From assembly GCA_050260015.1 (NCBI GenBank), contig JBLNBN010000054.1, positions 1-64,000 of the forward strand: a stretch of DNA of 64,000 bases. Direction: 5' to 3'. This stretch comes from JBLNBN01 sp050260015 (GTDB taxonomy: Bacteria; Bacteroidota; Ignavibacteria; Kapaibacteriales; UBA2268). Below are positions 16,127 to 25,324 of this stretch, one piece after another. The stretch's first letter is position 1; each line of letters opens with the position of its first letter. The notes under the pieces are model-generated. The model did no database searches. It had not been told where the DNA came from and was given only the letters and a program-made list of their open reading frames with translations. A program made the translations under genes and the position numbers.

Positions 16127-17284
16127 TTAATCTTCTTCCTCTTCCTTCGGTTTAACATTCTCTTCCAAGATCTGCATAACGGCGGCCTTCATTTCCCGGT
16201 AATCGAATTTTTCGGGGAACAGGAACTGGGGGAAGGCTTTACTAGAGCCCGGCGTATTTAGAAAAAGCATATACATAACCCCCTTGCCCATTGCTCTTAT
16301 CTCGTCGCTCGTCTCTAAGTCAACGTAAACTTTTGGCTCCGAACGCCCATCGGCAACGAAAAATCTATATTTTGCGTAATAGCTATGGCTTGAATCTATA
16401 AACATTTCAATGCCAACGACGCTTTTATCTTTCCAGGGAATTACGTCAATCGTAAATGAGTCCTCATTGTCCATTGCTCTGTTCTTTTTCTTTTTTGCCG
16501 CGTAGAATTTTTCTTTATACGGGATAGCTTTATCGTATTCGCCCAGGCCGTAGTAACACTGGATTATTTCATCGGTAAAATAGAGCTGATTTGAGTACTG
16601 ATTATCGAGCCTGATAAATATTTCCAACGCTTCGGTATAACGTTCCGCTTGCTGGAGAAGATAGGCATAATTCGAAAAGCGCTGCTCGTAATACATGCTT
16701 TTTGGATCTTCTTTCTCCAAAGCGATTTTCCAATATTTAATCGCATCCTCTATTTCGTCGTTATCTTGTTTTATAGTCGCTAAAGCCGCGAACGCCATCG
16801 GGGGGCATGAATCGTATTCTATGGCTTTCAGGAAATACTCCTCCGCCGTTTCTACTTCTTTCAGTTCATAATACATCCCGCCCAAGTTGGCATAAACATC
16901 TCCCATCATATCCAGGGTGTCGCTCGATGGCAGCTCGGTTATTTTCTTCAGATTATCGATAGTTTCCTTATATCTGCCACGTTGATGGAATAATTGAGCT
17001 TTTAGATAATAGAAGTCCGGTTCAATGGGCCCCTTTTTCATTGCCAGGTCTAAAAATTCTGCAGCTTTATCATAGTTATGAATCTCGTCGTAGCACGCGG
17101 CTATTATGAAGAGCGCCGATGCAGGCAGCGTATCGCTTTCATAGGAATACTTTTCGATAACTTCCCTGCATTTCCCCTGTTTGGCGAGCTCCCGCATAGA
17201 GGCAGTGACATCCTGTGCGGGAAGTTGCGAAGAACCTAAAAATGCGGCAAATAGGATAAGTAATAGCTTCATAAAGATATTCAT
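16127..17284 (-). CDS. Periplasmic TPR repeat protein
   Basis: This 385-residue protein begins with a signal peptide (to about QLPAQ, residue 24). An internal ATG at 17272 would also serve as start and gives a cleaner signal. Residues 25-270 contain about six TPR units (for example DKAAEFLDLAMKKGPIEPDFYYLKAQLFHQRGRY region, AEEYFLKAIEYDSCPPMAFAALATI region). The last 110 residues form a separate domain with TIDVIPWKDKSVVGIEMFID and an acidic tail. It is probably a scaffold in the periplasm. The small membrane gene at 17307 lies immediately upstream. Confidence 0.75.
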   Translation of the reverse strand: MNIFMKLLLILFAAFLGSSQLPAQDVTASMRELAKQGKCREVIEKYSYESDTLPASALFIIAACYDEIHNYDKAAEFLDLAMKKGPIEPDFYYLKAQLFHQRGRYKETIDNLKKITELPSSDTLDMMGDVYANLGGMYYELKEVETAEEYFLKAIEYDSCPPMAFAALATIKQDNDEIEDAIKYWKIALEKEDPKSMYYEQRFSNYAYLLQQAERYTEALEIFIRLDNQYSNQLYFTDEIIQCYYGLGEYDKAIPYKEKFYAAKKKKNRAMDNEDSFTIDVIPWKDKSVVGIEMFIDSSHSYYAKYRFFVADGRSEPKVYVDLETSDEIRAMGKGVMYMLFLNTPGSSKAFPQFLFPEKFDYREMKAAVMQILEENVKPKEEEED

Positions 17285-17306
17285 AAATTTAAGATCACTG
17301 AAATTT

Positions 17307-17621
17307 CTACTTACCGACCAAAATCAATACAATAACCGTTACGATCGAGACCGCGAGCGGCCCTATGGCAAATATCTTTACTAAATCTCCCCTCCGGGGG
17401 TAAAATACTCGCGCCGCCAGGCAACTCGCCGGAAACAGGACCGGGTAGGAGCACAGCAAACAGAACAAGCCTTTTCGAACCCAACTATCGCTATTTTGCG
17501 TCCAGCCTTCATAAATTAAAGTAAATGCGACCGCCAGCCATAGCGCTGAGATAATTAAATCGGCCTTCGCCGCGTCCAACAGCCATTTCGGCATGGGAGG
17601 GGAGCATAAGTTTGGAGGCAT
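17307..17621 (-). CDS. Small hypothetical membrane protein
   Basis: This is a 104-residue protein with three hydrophobic segments (about 20-40, 50-68, 82-102) separated by short charged loops. No family is recognised. Neither possible start (17621 or 17594) has a clear Shine-Dalgarno sequence. Codon use is like the neighbouring core genes. It ends 22 bases before the TPR protein gene starts and is probably co-transcribed with it. Confidence 0.5.
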   Translation of the reverse strand: MPPNLCSPPMPKWLLDAAKADLIISALWLAVAFTLIYEGWTQNSDSWVRKGLFCLLCSYPVLFPASCLAARVFYPRRGDLVKIFAIGPLAVSIVTVIVLILVGK

Positions 17622-17689
17622 TGTGATTTCGTAAGTTAATAACTGAATTATTAAACTAAATAAAAGGAGCTAATGCGATATTTTTCAGA

Positions 17690-18184
17690 TTAATCATCAA
17701 TATTTACGAGTTCAACAGTCATGTCATTTTCAATGTATTTAATAATTTGAACGACTTTTGAAAAGTATTCCTCTAAAACCCCAATTGTAATATTTGAATC
17801 TCGTCCATGTGCAATATTGTGTCTATCAGTAAATATATAATTGAGCGCAGAACCCCGATTTTCTTCTTGCATAAACGAAGTTATTTTTTTCTCCCAAATT
17901 GGATTAAATAAACTAATTACCTTACGTATCTTTTCAGAGTTAGTATTTTGTAATTGTTTAAGTTGACTTTTAGTATATGTCAGAACTACAGATGGTTGGC
18001 ATTCTTGTTCTGAAATATCACATAGTGTAAAATATACAGAATTTTCAATAAAGCCAGAACAAAGCACACACAAATACTTTGCTAAATGAGCACGAATTTC
18101 ATCATCGGGTTCAAATGTTTTCGCAATTTGGAACAATGCTTCTAATCGCCGATATTGTTTATTTAGTTCAGTATTACGAAACAT
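17690..18184 (-). CDS. HEPN domain protein (RiboL-PSP/MAE_28990-type), partner of DUF262
   Basis: This 164-residue, all-helical cytoplasmic protein has the HEPN signature R121-HNIA-H126 followed by GR. The overall form (N-terminal LEALFQIAKTF helix, LCSGFIENSVYFTL helix, C-terminal VVQIIKYIEN helix) matches HEPN families often encoded next to restriction-like genes. HEPN proteins are commonly RNA-cleaving toxins or effectors. Its start overlaps the end of the DUF262 gene by 11 bases, so they are translationally coupled. Both genes are AT-rich compared with those on either side, consistent with joint acquisition. Activity is inferred. Confidence 0.75.
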   Translation of the reverse strand: MFRNTELNKQYRRLEALFQIAKTFEPDDEIRAHLAKYLCVLCSGFIENSVYFTLCDISEQECQPSVVLTYTKSQLKQLQNTNSEKIRKVISLFNPIWEKKITSFMQEENRGSALNYIFTDRHNIAHGRDSNITIGVLEEYFSKVVQIIKYIENDMTVELVNIDD

Positions 18185-19268
18185 ATTTTTCTATAAATTC
18201 ATCAAACAATTTATGTCTGGCTGCGATAACTCTTTCGTCAGATGTTGCCCTTGAAATAGAATCTACATACTCTTTAACCTCGTATATTCTATTATAATTG
18301 GCAGCAATTTTTGAAAAGTCAATTACAGAATCGATTCTTTTTGCAATACCAACCATTAATACGTCAAAAACAGCAGCATTGAAAACGCGTTCTGGTTTAA
18401 AAGCGTCCTGTCCAAACGTTGATAAAATTATATCAATAGTTTTCTTAAAAAGGGTTCTATAATAATTTAATTGGGCATCAGTTGGATTACGATAAGTCTG
18501 ATTAAATCGGTTTAAAAACTCCCTTAATGGTTTAGAATATTTGTCCCATATCGTTATCATAGCAAGAAATCTTAATATCATTTCTTGATCTTTTAACCTG
18601 TTATTCTTTTCTCCAAATAATATTCTCCAAGAAGAATATTCATTTAATTCTACAATTAGCCTATTTAACTTGCCAGGATATATAGCTGAGCGTATTTCTT
18701 GAGGAGTTAATTTTCTTCCTCCAGTATTTAATCTTTCAAAAACATGATATATACTGGTATTATCTTCTTGTGGGGATTCTTGTTTAATTATTGTAGCATG
18801 AATGATAGAATCGTTCAGTTTTATACGGTCTTCTTCATCTAATTCCTTATATGTTTTATTTTCGAACCTTTTCTGTACATTCTTCAGTCTAAAAACTCTA
18901 TTTCTAATATCATCTTTTTTAGGATTAAAAATTCCTTCATAAAAGAAAAGTAAAGATTTTAATCTTTGTTGTCCATCAATCACTAATAATCTATTATTCT
19001 CATTATCTTTTGCTAAAAATACTCCAGGAACTGGTAATCCTAGCAATAAGGATTCGATAAATTTCGAAGCTTCTGTTAAGTTCCAAACGTAGTCTCTTTG
19101 AAAAGAAGGAATGAGAATATCGTTTCTTTTCAATCTTCGAACCAATCCATCAACGTCATAATCAGCTCCGTAACTAGAAATGTCATAAATAATCGGAGTG
19201 GCGGTATCATCATTATCGTCAACATCAACAATTGGCTCGTCTTTATCTAAATTTTCATTCCCATTCAT
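18174..19268 (-). CDS. DUF262 (GmrS/ParB-like) protein
   Basis: The ATG at 19268 with AGGTGA before it is preferred to the one at 19322. The protein has 364 residues. The DUF262 domain is clear: PSFQRDYVWN (residues 54-63), GLPVPGVFL, and the nucleotidase-type DGQQR at 98-102. The FERLNTGGRKLTPQEIR motif follows. DUF262 domains in GmrSD and related systems bind and hydrolyse NTP to control a nuclease. The usual DUF1524 HNH nuclease half is absent, and the overlapping HEPN gene is likely to supply the effector. An AT-rich leader with TATATTTG at 19309-19316 may carry the -7 box, but a -33 box is not found. Confidence 0.85.
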   Translation of the reverse strand: MNGNENLDKDEPIVDVDDNDDTATPIIYDISSYGADYDVDGLVRRLKRNDILIPSFQRDYVWNLTEASKFIESLLLGLPVPGVFLAKDNENNRLLVIDGQQRLKSLLFFYEGIFNPKKDDIRNRVFRLKNVQKRFENKTYKELDEEDRIKLNDSIIHATIIKQESPQEDNTSIYHVFERLNTGGRKLTPQEIRSAIYPGKLNRLIVELNEYSSWRILFGEKNNRLKDQEMILRFLAMITIWDKYSKPLREFLNRFNQTYRNPTDAQLNYYRTLFKKTIDIILSTFGQDAFKPERVFNAAVFDVLMVGIAKRIDSVIDFSKIAANYNRIYEVKEYVDSISRATSDERVIAARHKLFDEFIEKYVS

Positions 19269-19349
19269 CTTTTCACCTAAAATAATTGTATTCTTGACAA
19301 ATTTAGTACAAATATATGACATTTACAAATGAACTATCTCGGCTCAAAA

Positions 19350-20522
19350 TTATATATACAAATTTATAACCTCTTGCCGACTATCTCTCCCCTCGAATCT
19401 CTCCCGTACGCTATTATCTTCAATTAAGGACAGTATCGGGTAAACCGTATTATAATGCTTTTGGATGAACATCGGGACGCGCTTCCTGTATAGGGTTTCC
19501 CCGAGCTTATCGGCGATTGGGATCAAGGCGCGCTCCGTCTCGCATATCTTCGGCGAGAGCTCGTTGATCCGCCTCGTCAGCTGCCAGTTCAGGCAGCTGC
19601 ACTTGTTGTTGCAGCGGTTGTCGTAGGCGCACTCCTTGCAGGCCGGATTCTCCTCCCTGGACATCCGGTAGAGCTCCCCGCGCTTCGCCTCGTCGAACCC
19701 GTCGAACACGTCGCCGATTTGGAACGCCTTGTTCGAAACGCCGTCCTGCACGAATTGCGTGCAGGGGTATATCCCGCCGTCGAACGCTACGGAGATCTGC
19801 TTGAGGCCGAGATGGCAGCGGTAACACTCCGAGTTCTCCTCGCGGATGTGGTTGGTGAACTTCATATCGAACGGCGAGAAGTAGAACTTCTTTTCGCGGG
19901 TAATGTACTTTTCGTACAGCCTGGCAAGCCGCTTGTATTGCGATTTCAGCTCTTTTATGTCCTCGTCCGTCCAGTCGGCGGAGTAGTCGAGCGAAACGAT
20001 CATGTATCTAACCCCGCTCGCGAGCAGGAATTCGAAGGACTCCGCGTAGTATTTAACCGTATCGGGGGAAATCGTCGTTAGTATCTTCGCGTAGGGCTGA
20101 TACTTGAGCAAGAGCCGAAGCTTTTCGAAAACCGCGTCGAAAGTGGGTTCGCCGCCCCGCGTAAGGCGATGCGCGTCGTGGGCTTCCCTGCAGCCGTCCA
20201 GGCTGAGCGCGACGTCGAGCCGGGATTCACGCGCGCGAACGAGGAACTCCTCGTCGAGCAAAAGCCCGTTTGTCGTTACTTTATAGTGGAAGAACGGGTT
20301 TACGGACCTTGCGTAGCGCATTGTTTCGAAAATCAGCTCTTTCCTCAGGAGCGGCTCGCCGCCGAAGAAGATGATCCCGGTATTATTCGGGAAGTTTTTA
20401 TTTATGAAATCAACAGTTTTTTTAGCGGTCTCTTCGGTCATATTTCTTCCGTCGACCGGCGGGGAGTAGCAGTAGCTGCAGTTCATATTGCAGCCCGCAG
20501 TCATATGCAAAACTACGTGCAT
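19350..20522 (-). CDS. Radical SAM/SPASM enzyme
   Basis: The start is the ATG at 20522, inside a TAATG overlap with the previous stop codon and preceded by a strong AAGGAGGG; a longer reading to 20552 is not needed. The protein has 390 residues. The 4Fe-4S radical SAM motif CNMNCSYC places Cys at residues 11, 15 and 18; FFGGEPLL and the GGEP SAM motif follow near 55. The C-terminal SPASM region has Cys in YRCHLGLKQ, YPCTQF and the CKECAYDNRCNNKC cluster, enough for auxiliary clusters. Enzymes of this type modify peptides or proteins (thioether formation, sulfatase maturation and so on). The coupled lipoprotein gene suggests a dedicated protein substrate. The specific reaction is unknown. Confidence 0.9.
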   Translation of the reverse strand: MHVVLHMTAGCNMNCSYCYSPPVDGRNMTEETAKKTVDFINKNFPNNTGIIFFGGEPLLRKELIFETMRYARSVNPFFHYKVTTNGLLLDEEFLVRARESRLDVALSLDGCREAHDAHRLTRGGEPTFDAVFEKLRLLLKYQPYAKILTTISPDTVKYYAESFEFLLASGVRYMIVSLDYSADWTDEDIKELKSQYKRLARLYEKYITREKKFYFSPFDMKFTNHIREENSECYRCHLGLKQISVAFDGGIYPCTQFVQDGVSNKAFQIGDVFDGFDEAKRGELYRMSREENPACKECAYDNRCNNKCSCLNWQLTRRINELSPKICETERALIPIADKLGETLYRKRVPMFIQKHYNTVYPILSLIEDNSVRERFEGRDSRQEVINLYI

Positions 20523-21355
20523 TACTTTATCAATCCCTCCTTCTTGGCCCACTCTAGGAAATCGGCGACCTGGGCTTTAAGGTTATGTTTTGCGCGTCTC
20601 TTGGCGTCGCTTTTGCTTGCGGTTAATACGTCATGCGTTTTCGAGTCCCACAGTATTTCGTCTTCTAACGGATCATAGAAAATGGCGGCATTATACATGT
20701 TTTTTCTTGCAAGGATAGAGCGTATCGTATCCGCTTTTTCGATTGTGCTAAAACCGGTAACGGATTCTTCTGATATCTCGTCGTCTTTTAGAATTTCGTA
20801 ATCCATGTATGAAACATAAGCGAAGGCCAGGTTTAAATCATTGTTGTAGCCGTCCAGGGAATATTCAATCGACACTTCACTTGTTTTGTAGCGATCTGAA
20901 TTTCTATTGTCATCCCATTTTTTAGAGACATAATCTATGGCGGGCGGCGTGTCCTTAAATTTAATTCCATACTTTGCAAATTCGTCAAGGATTATGGATT
21001 TTGCTTCCCTCTCGGACATATATACCGGTCCTCCCATAATTATACACCCAACGGCATTGCGCCCTTCTCCATGCACAAAGATAGGAGCGACTTTCTTAGC
21101 CGCGGTATCCTGCTCCCCGGAGACTTTATCCGGTTTGCCCGATTCGTACGGGGAGAGCGCCGTAGCGTTTTTTTCTATGCCGGTATTGTCGGCGCTTTTG
21201 CACCCGGCTAAAAGGTAGACGCCGAGAGCCCCCGCAACTGCGCCGTTCTTCAGCCAGCGCGCGGGCGCGTTCTTTCCGAGCAGTTCGGGATTGGAGAGAG
21301 TGTCCTCCAGGGTAGGATAATTAGGGGCGGTTTTGCGAATACTTTTGATTTCCAT
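20522..21355 (-). CDS. Putative lipoprotein partner or substrate of the radical SAM enzyme
   Basis: This 277-residue protein has an unusual N-terminus: about 38 polar residues with the pattern NYPTLEDTLSNPELL and PARWLKN before a hydrophobic stretch that ends in a lipobox, LAGC at Cys52. Such a long region before the lipobox resembles a recognition leader. The middle (about 95-135) has GRNAVGCIIMGGPVYMSEREAK, holding the only other cysteine I see, followed by an alpha/beta domain rich in Asp and Tyr. No catalytic motif is apparent. The stop codon overlaps the radical SAM start (TAATG). I do not recognise a named family. A role as modified substrate is inferred from coupling alone. Confidence 0.6.
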   Translation of the reverse strand: MEIKSIRKTAPNYPTLEDTLSNPELLGKNAPARWLKNGAVAGALGVYLLAGCKSADNTGIEKNATALSPYESGKPDKVSGEQDTAAKKVAPIFVHGEGRNAVGCIIMGGPVYMSEREAKSIILDEFAKYGIKFKDTPPAIDYVSKKWDDNRNSDRYKTSEVSIEYSLDGYNNDLNLAFAYVSYMDYEILKDDEISEESVTGFSTIEKADTIRSILARKNMYNAAIFYDPLEDEILWDSKTHDVLTASKSDAKRRAKHNLKAQVADFLEWAKKEGLIK

Positions 21356-21536
21356 AAGTCACCATATATAGAAATAAGACCGTATGTTCAACTTAAAGCA
21401 TAGATATAAATAAATCACCAGATAACTACGAACGCCTAGTTTTAAAATACCGATTTTCATTAAGAAATGCAAGTTTTTTTTATTTTTTACGGCAAGAAAT
21501 TAACAAGTTTTTAGTTACGCTATTTTTAAAATAAAA

Positions 21537-21563
21537 AAGCCGGCCTCCATGGGAGCCCGGCTT
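21537..21563 (-). terminator. Intrinsic terminator of the CueP gene
   Basis: AAGCCGG-C-CTCC pairs with GGAG-C-CCGGCTT (one internal C/C mismatch) around an ATG loop. It lies just past the stop codon at 21584 with A-rich sequence before and T-containing sequence after. Confidence 0.75.
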
Positions 21564-21583
21564 ATTCTAATGGATTATGTCCT

Positions 21584-22132
21584 TTACTTAAGCTGTATAG
21601 TCGTTATGCAGGTCCTGCTGCCGGGGAAGGTGGGAATGGTCTCCTCGCCCTTTTTGCCGTCGTATTCGATCTTAATTATCATGTTCCTGTTGTTGGGCAG
21701 CCAGAGCTCGAAGAATCCGTTTTTGAGCGATTTGATATCCTCGCTGACGTACGGCTTCCCGTCGGGCAGTATCGCCGTCACTTTAAAGGTCTTTTCCTTC
21801 ATCTCGCCGTCGCAGCTCGAGAGGTAGTGCTGCTCGCAGGTATGCGTATTGTTTATATAGGGCGCGAAAGCGATATATACGGAGCCCGCGGGAATCGGCT
21901 TTTTAACTTCCCTGCCGTCGGGGAACTTGAAAATAACTTCCTCGGTGGTTACGTGCGAAGTAATTTTAGGCGCGGAGAACTTCCACTCGTTCCCAAGCGC
22001 TATCGCCGCCTTAGCGTCTAAATCAGTCAACTTGTAATAGTATTCGTCGTAGTTTGGATCGGGCTCCGTCGAATTGGAGCAGCCGACGATTACTAAAACC
22101 AACATAAGCGCGATAATATTAATTAATCTCAT
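21584..22132 (-). CDS. cueP: CueP-type periplasmic copper-binding lipoprotein
   Basis: This 182-residue lipoprotein (VGC, Cys18) has the CueP pattern: KFSAPKITSHVTTEEVIFKFPDG-type strands, APYINNTHTCEQH (Cys99, His102), SCDGEM (Cys107), LKNGFFELWLP, and CITTIQL at the C-terminus (Cys175). The spacing Cys99-Cys107-Cys175 equals that of the copper ligands described for Salmonella CueP (96, 104, 172). CueP receives periplasmic copper and helps resist it. The gene is next to an RND metal-efflux operon read in the same direction, with an 80-base gap. Here it is membrane-anchored rather than soluble. Confidence 0.85.
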   Translation of the reverse strand: MRLINIIALMLVLVIVGCSNSTEPDPNYDEYYYKLTDLDAKAAIALGNEWKFSAPKITSHVTTEEVIFKFPDGREVKKPIPAGSVYIAFAPYINNTHTCEQHYLSSCDGEMKEKTFKVTAILPDGKPYVSEDIKSLKNGFFELWLPNNRNMIIKIEYDGKKGEETIPTFPGSRTCITTIQLK

Positions 22133-22212
22133 ATTTCCTCGAAAAATATTTATTAGATCGCCAATATACGTTTAATGAATTTACTAAGATACGGAAATTT
22201 CTTCTATTAGAA

Positions 22213-25200
22213 TTAAGGGTTAGCCGCACGCTTTTTGTTTTCAAACCAGCTATAAAGAGCAGGAATAATAAACAAAGTCAATAGAGTCGAAGTAAAGAGC
22301 CCGCCTACTACGACCGTGGCAAGCGGCTTTTGAATCTCGGAGCCTGTTCCGGTCGCGTACATCATAGGTATTAAGCTAAATATTCCAATGGAAGCGGTCA
22401 TAATAACCGGGCGGAGCCTATCCATGCTGCCTTTGATTATCGCTTCTTTTAATTCCATTCCCTCTTCATGGATCAACTGATTAATATGCGAGACGAGCAC
22501 AATGCCGTTCAGAGCCGCTACGCCGAAGAGCACGATAAAGCCGACCGACGCAGGCACGGATAGGTACAAACCGGTTATCCAGAGCGAAAAGACGCCCCCT
22601 ATCAATGCGAAAGGCAAGTTAGTAATAACTAACAGGGCCATCCTAATCGATTTAAATGTCATATACAATAGCAATAAGATCAAACCTATGGCTACGGGCA
22701 GAATAATGAGTAAACGCGTCATAGCCTTTTGCTGGTTCTCAAATTGCCCGCCCCAACTTAAATAATAGCCGGGAGGAAGGTCAATTTTCGCCTTTATCCT
22801 CTCCTTCGCTTCGGCGACAAAGCTACCAATATCACGTCCCGTAATATTTAGCTCGATGCCTATCCTTCTCTCGCCGTCGTCCTTGCTTATCTGGACCGGT
22901 CCCTCGTCGAGCGATATATCGGCCACCTGGCTTAGCGGTATATTGAGCCCTGCGGTTACAGGCACAAGTATGCTGCCTATGCTTTCGGGCGAGTTCCTGT
23001 GCTCCTCGGGCAAGCGTATGCTGATATCGAAGCTGCGATTCTCTTCGTAAAGCTTAGTAACAGGCCGGCCGGCCACCGAGATCTCAATTACGTCCAGAAC
23101 ATTTTTGATATTAAGACCGAATCGTGCTATCCTCTCTCTGTCAATATTAATGTTTAAGTAAGGCTGCCCTGAGATTCTTTCCGGGGCTATGTCCACCGCT
23201 CCGTCGATTTTCGAAAGAACTGAAGCTATCTCGTCCGCCTTATTTTTAAGAACGTCCATGTCCTCTCCGAAGAGCTTCAGAATTAATTGCGCTCTTGTGC
23301 CTGCGACCGTCTCGTCGATGCGGCATTGAATTGGCTGGCTAAACCCGAAAGCGATGCCGGGGATGCTTTCCAGTTCCTCGCGCATCTCGTTAAATAATTC
23401 CTCGCGGTCGATATCCTTCGTCCATTCGCTCTTCGGTTTTAGCATTCCTACGTAGCCCGTCTTGTCCGCCCCGCGCGTGTCGAGCGCCACCCCGGTTTGA
23501 CCGATCCTGCCGACGACAGTGACTAATTCCGGAAATTTCTTTTTTAGCTTCCCGGCGACCAATTCGTTTATCTGCACCGCACGCTCGAGCGATACCCCCG
23601 GGAGCAAGGATACGTCCATATCGAACGCGCCCTCGTCCATTATTGGGAGGAATTCCGTGCCCAGTCTCGGTATTAGGAAAAAAGTAAACGCTAAAAGCGC
23701 CCCGGCGGTCGCCAGCAACGCAGTCTTGTTTTTCATTGCGACGAGCAGGGCGGGTTTATATATATCGTAAAGCGATTTCATTACGACGCTCTCCTTTTCC
23801 GACTGCGGCTTTAGGAACATACCGCAAATAACTGGAATTACGAATATGGAGAGAGCTAAGGAGGAAAGCAACGTTATCGCTACGGTTAAAGCGAGAGGCG
23901 TGAACATTTTCCCTTCAATGCCCTCGAGCGCGAGTATTGGTATAAAAGTAATCGCTATTATTAATTCGCCTAAAATGCTCGGCTTCCTGACTTCAAGAAC
24001 AGCTTTTAGAACAGTTTTAAATTTTCTGTCAGCAGCGCCCATATTACTGAGGTATCTTTGGACGTTCTCCACCTGTATTATCGTCGCGTCGATCTTCATC
24101 CCAATCGAGATAGCCAAGCCGCCGAAAGTCATTAGATTGGCCCCGAGCCCCGTAAGCTTCATAATGATAAACGTGAGCATGAAAGAAAGCGCAAGCGAAA
24201 TCAACACAACCAGAGATCCCCTAAAGCTTCTCAATAGAAGGTAAATAATTATCAAAACAAATATCGAACCCTCGAGCAGCGCCCGGAGAACGGTGTTCAC
24301 GCTGGCGGTTACGATGTCCGATCTGTCGTAATAGGGAACTATTTTTATCCCGTTCGGAAGCGCCCCGCTATTGTTTATTTCGTCAACTTTCTCTTTAACC
24401 CGCTCCACCACCTCGCGACTGTTTGCGCCACGAAGCATCATAACGATGCCTCCGACCGCCTGGTTATGCCCGTTTATTATAGCCGCGCCCTGCCTGACGG
24501 ATTCGCCGACTTTTATCTCGGCCAAGTCCCTCAGGTAAACCGGCGCCCCGCCGCTAGCCTTTAGAACAATCGCGCCAATATCGTTTATATCCTTAATTAA
24601 TCCCACCCCGCGTACGATTAGTTGGTCGGAGGATTTTTCAATTATGTTTCCGCCGGAGTTTTGGTTGTTGTTTTGAACTGCGTCAAAGATATCATTAAAC
24701 GAGAGGCTATACTTAGCGAGCCTCTCCGGCTCGATAAGTATTTGATATTGCCTGAAGTAGCCGCCGAAGGAATTGATTTCGTTCACCCCGGCGACGTTCT
24801 TCAGCATTGGCGTTATTACCCAATCCTGAAGAGTCCTTAAATCGGAGAAGTACTTTACTTTGCCCGTTTCATTCGCGGGCTCCGGGCCGCTCAAGGTATA
24901 CTGATAAATTTCACCCATTACAGTAGCGATGGGGCCCATTGTAATTTCAACGTTAACGGGGACGCTTTCCTTGGCTTCGGCGAGCCTTTCGAAGACGAGC
25001 TGGCGGGCGAAGTAAATATCCGTGTCGTCGTCGAAGACAAGGGTGACGATAGAAAGTCCAAATTTCGTAACGGAACGCATTTCCTTGACGTTCGGAATGC
25101 CGCGCATCGAAGTTTCTACAGGCCGCGTCACCGCCCGCTCGATCTCGACGGCGGAGAGCCCGTCGGCATGGCTAATAACGTCGACCTGTATATTCGTAAC

Positions 25201-25323
25201 GTCCGGGAATGCGTCGATCGGCAATTTAATATAGGAATAAATCCCTAACGCAATAATTGCAATAGAAATGAAGATTATCATATTCTTTTGCTTTAGCGTG
25301 AACGATATAATTCTCTCTAACAT
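22213..25323 (-). CDS. CusA/CzcA family heavy-metal efflux RND transporter
   Basis: The ATG at 25323 follows GGAGG by seven bases and lies one base after the upstream stop codon, so it is used instead of 25341. The protein has 1036 residues, usual for HME-RND pumps. It has TM1 (LPIDAFPDVTNIQVDV just after), large periplasmic loops, and the TM4 proton-relay segment GGLAISIGMKIDATIIQVENV with one Asp and one Glu. TM10-12 end in LATVVVGGLFTSTLLTLFIIPALYSWF. It forms a trimer in the inner membrane driving metal out through the adaptor and TolC-type genes upstream. The TM4 motif is not the classic CzcA one and the metal cannot be set by sequence. The nearby CueP makes copper the first guess. Confidence 0.9.
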   Translation of the reverse strand: MLERIISFTLKQKNMIIFISIAIIALGIYSYIKLPIDAFPDVTNIQVDVISHADGLSAVEIERAVTRPVETSMRGIPNVKEMRSVTKFGLSIVTLVFDDDTDIYFARQLVFERLAEAKESVPVNVEITMGPIATVMGEIYQYTLSGPEPANETGKVKYFSDLRTLQDWVITPMLKNVAGVNEINSFGGYFRQYQILIEPERLAKYSLSFNDIFDAVQNNNQNSGGNIIEKSSDQLIVRGVGLIKDINDIGAIVLKASGGAPVYLRDLAEIKVGESVRQGAAIINGHNQAVGGIVMMLRGANSREVVERVKEKVDEINNSGALPNGIKIVPYYDRSDIVTASVNTVLRALLEGSIFVLIIIYLLLRSFRGSLVVLISLALSFMLTFIIMKLTGLGANLMTFGGLAISIGMKIDATIIQVENVQRYLSNMGAADRKFKTVLKAVLEVRKPSILGELIIAITFIPILALEGIEGKMFTPLALTVAITLLSSLALSIFVIPVICGMFLKPQSEKESVVMKSLYDIYKPALLVAMKNKTALLATAGALLAFTFFLIPRLGTEFLPIMDEGAFDMDVSLLPGVSLERAVQINELVAGKLKKKFPELVTVVGRIGQTGVALDTRGADKTGYVGMLKPKSEWTKDIDREELFNEMREELESIPGIAFGFSQPIQCRIDETVAGTRAQLILKLFGEDMDVLKNKADEIASVLSKIDGAVDIAPERISGQPYLNINIDRERIARFGLNIKNVLDVIEISVAGRPVTKLYEENRSFDISIRLPEEHRNSPESIGSILVPVTAGLNIPLSQVADISLDEGPVQISKDDGERRIGIELNITGRDIGSFVAEAKERIKAKIDLPPGYYLSWGGQFENQQKAMTRLLIILPVAIGLILLLLYMTFKSIRMALLVITNLPFALIGGVFSLWITGLYLSVPASVGFIVLFGVAALNGIVLVSHINQLIHEEGMELKEAIIKGSMDRLRPVIMTASIGIFSLIPMMYATGTGSEIQKPLATVVVGGLFTSTLLTLFIIPALYSWFENKKRAANP

Positions 25324-25324
25324 A

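Noticed and set aside
19507..19827. Arg-rich minus-strand frame of 106 residues
   Set aside because: Out-of-frame reading of the radical SAM gene with low-complexity composition.
20522..20552. Start of the radical SAM gene at 20552
   Set aside because: AAGGAGGG followed by the TAATG overlap gives a better start at 20522 and a normal N-terminus.
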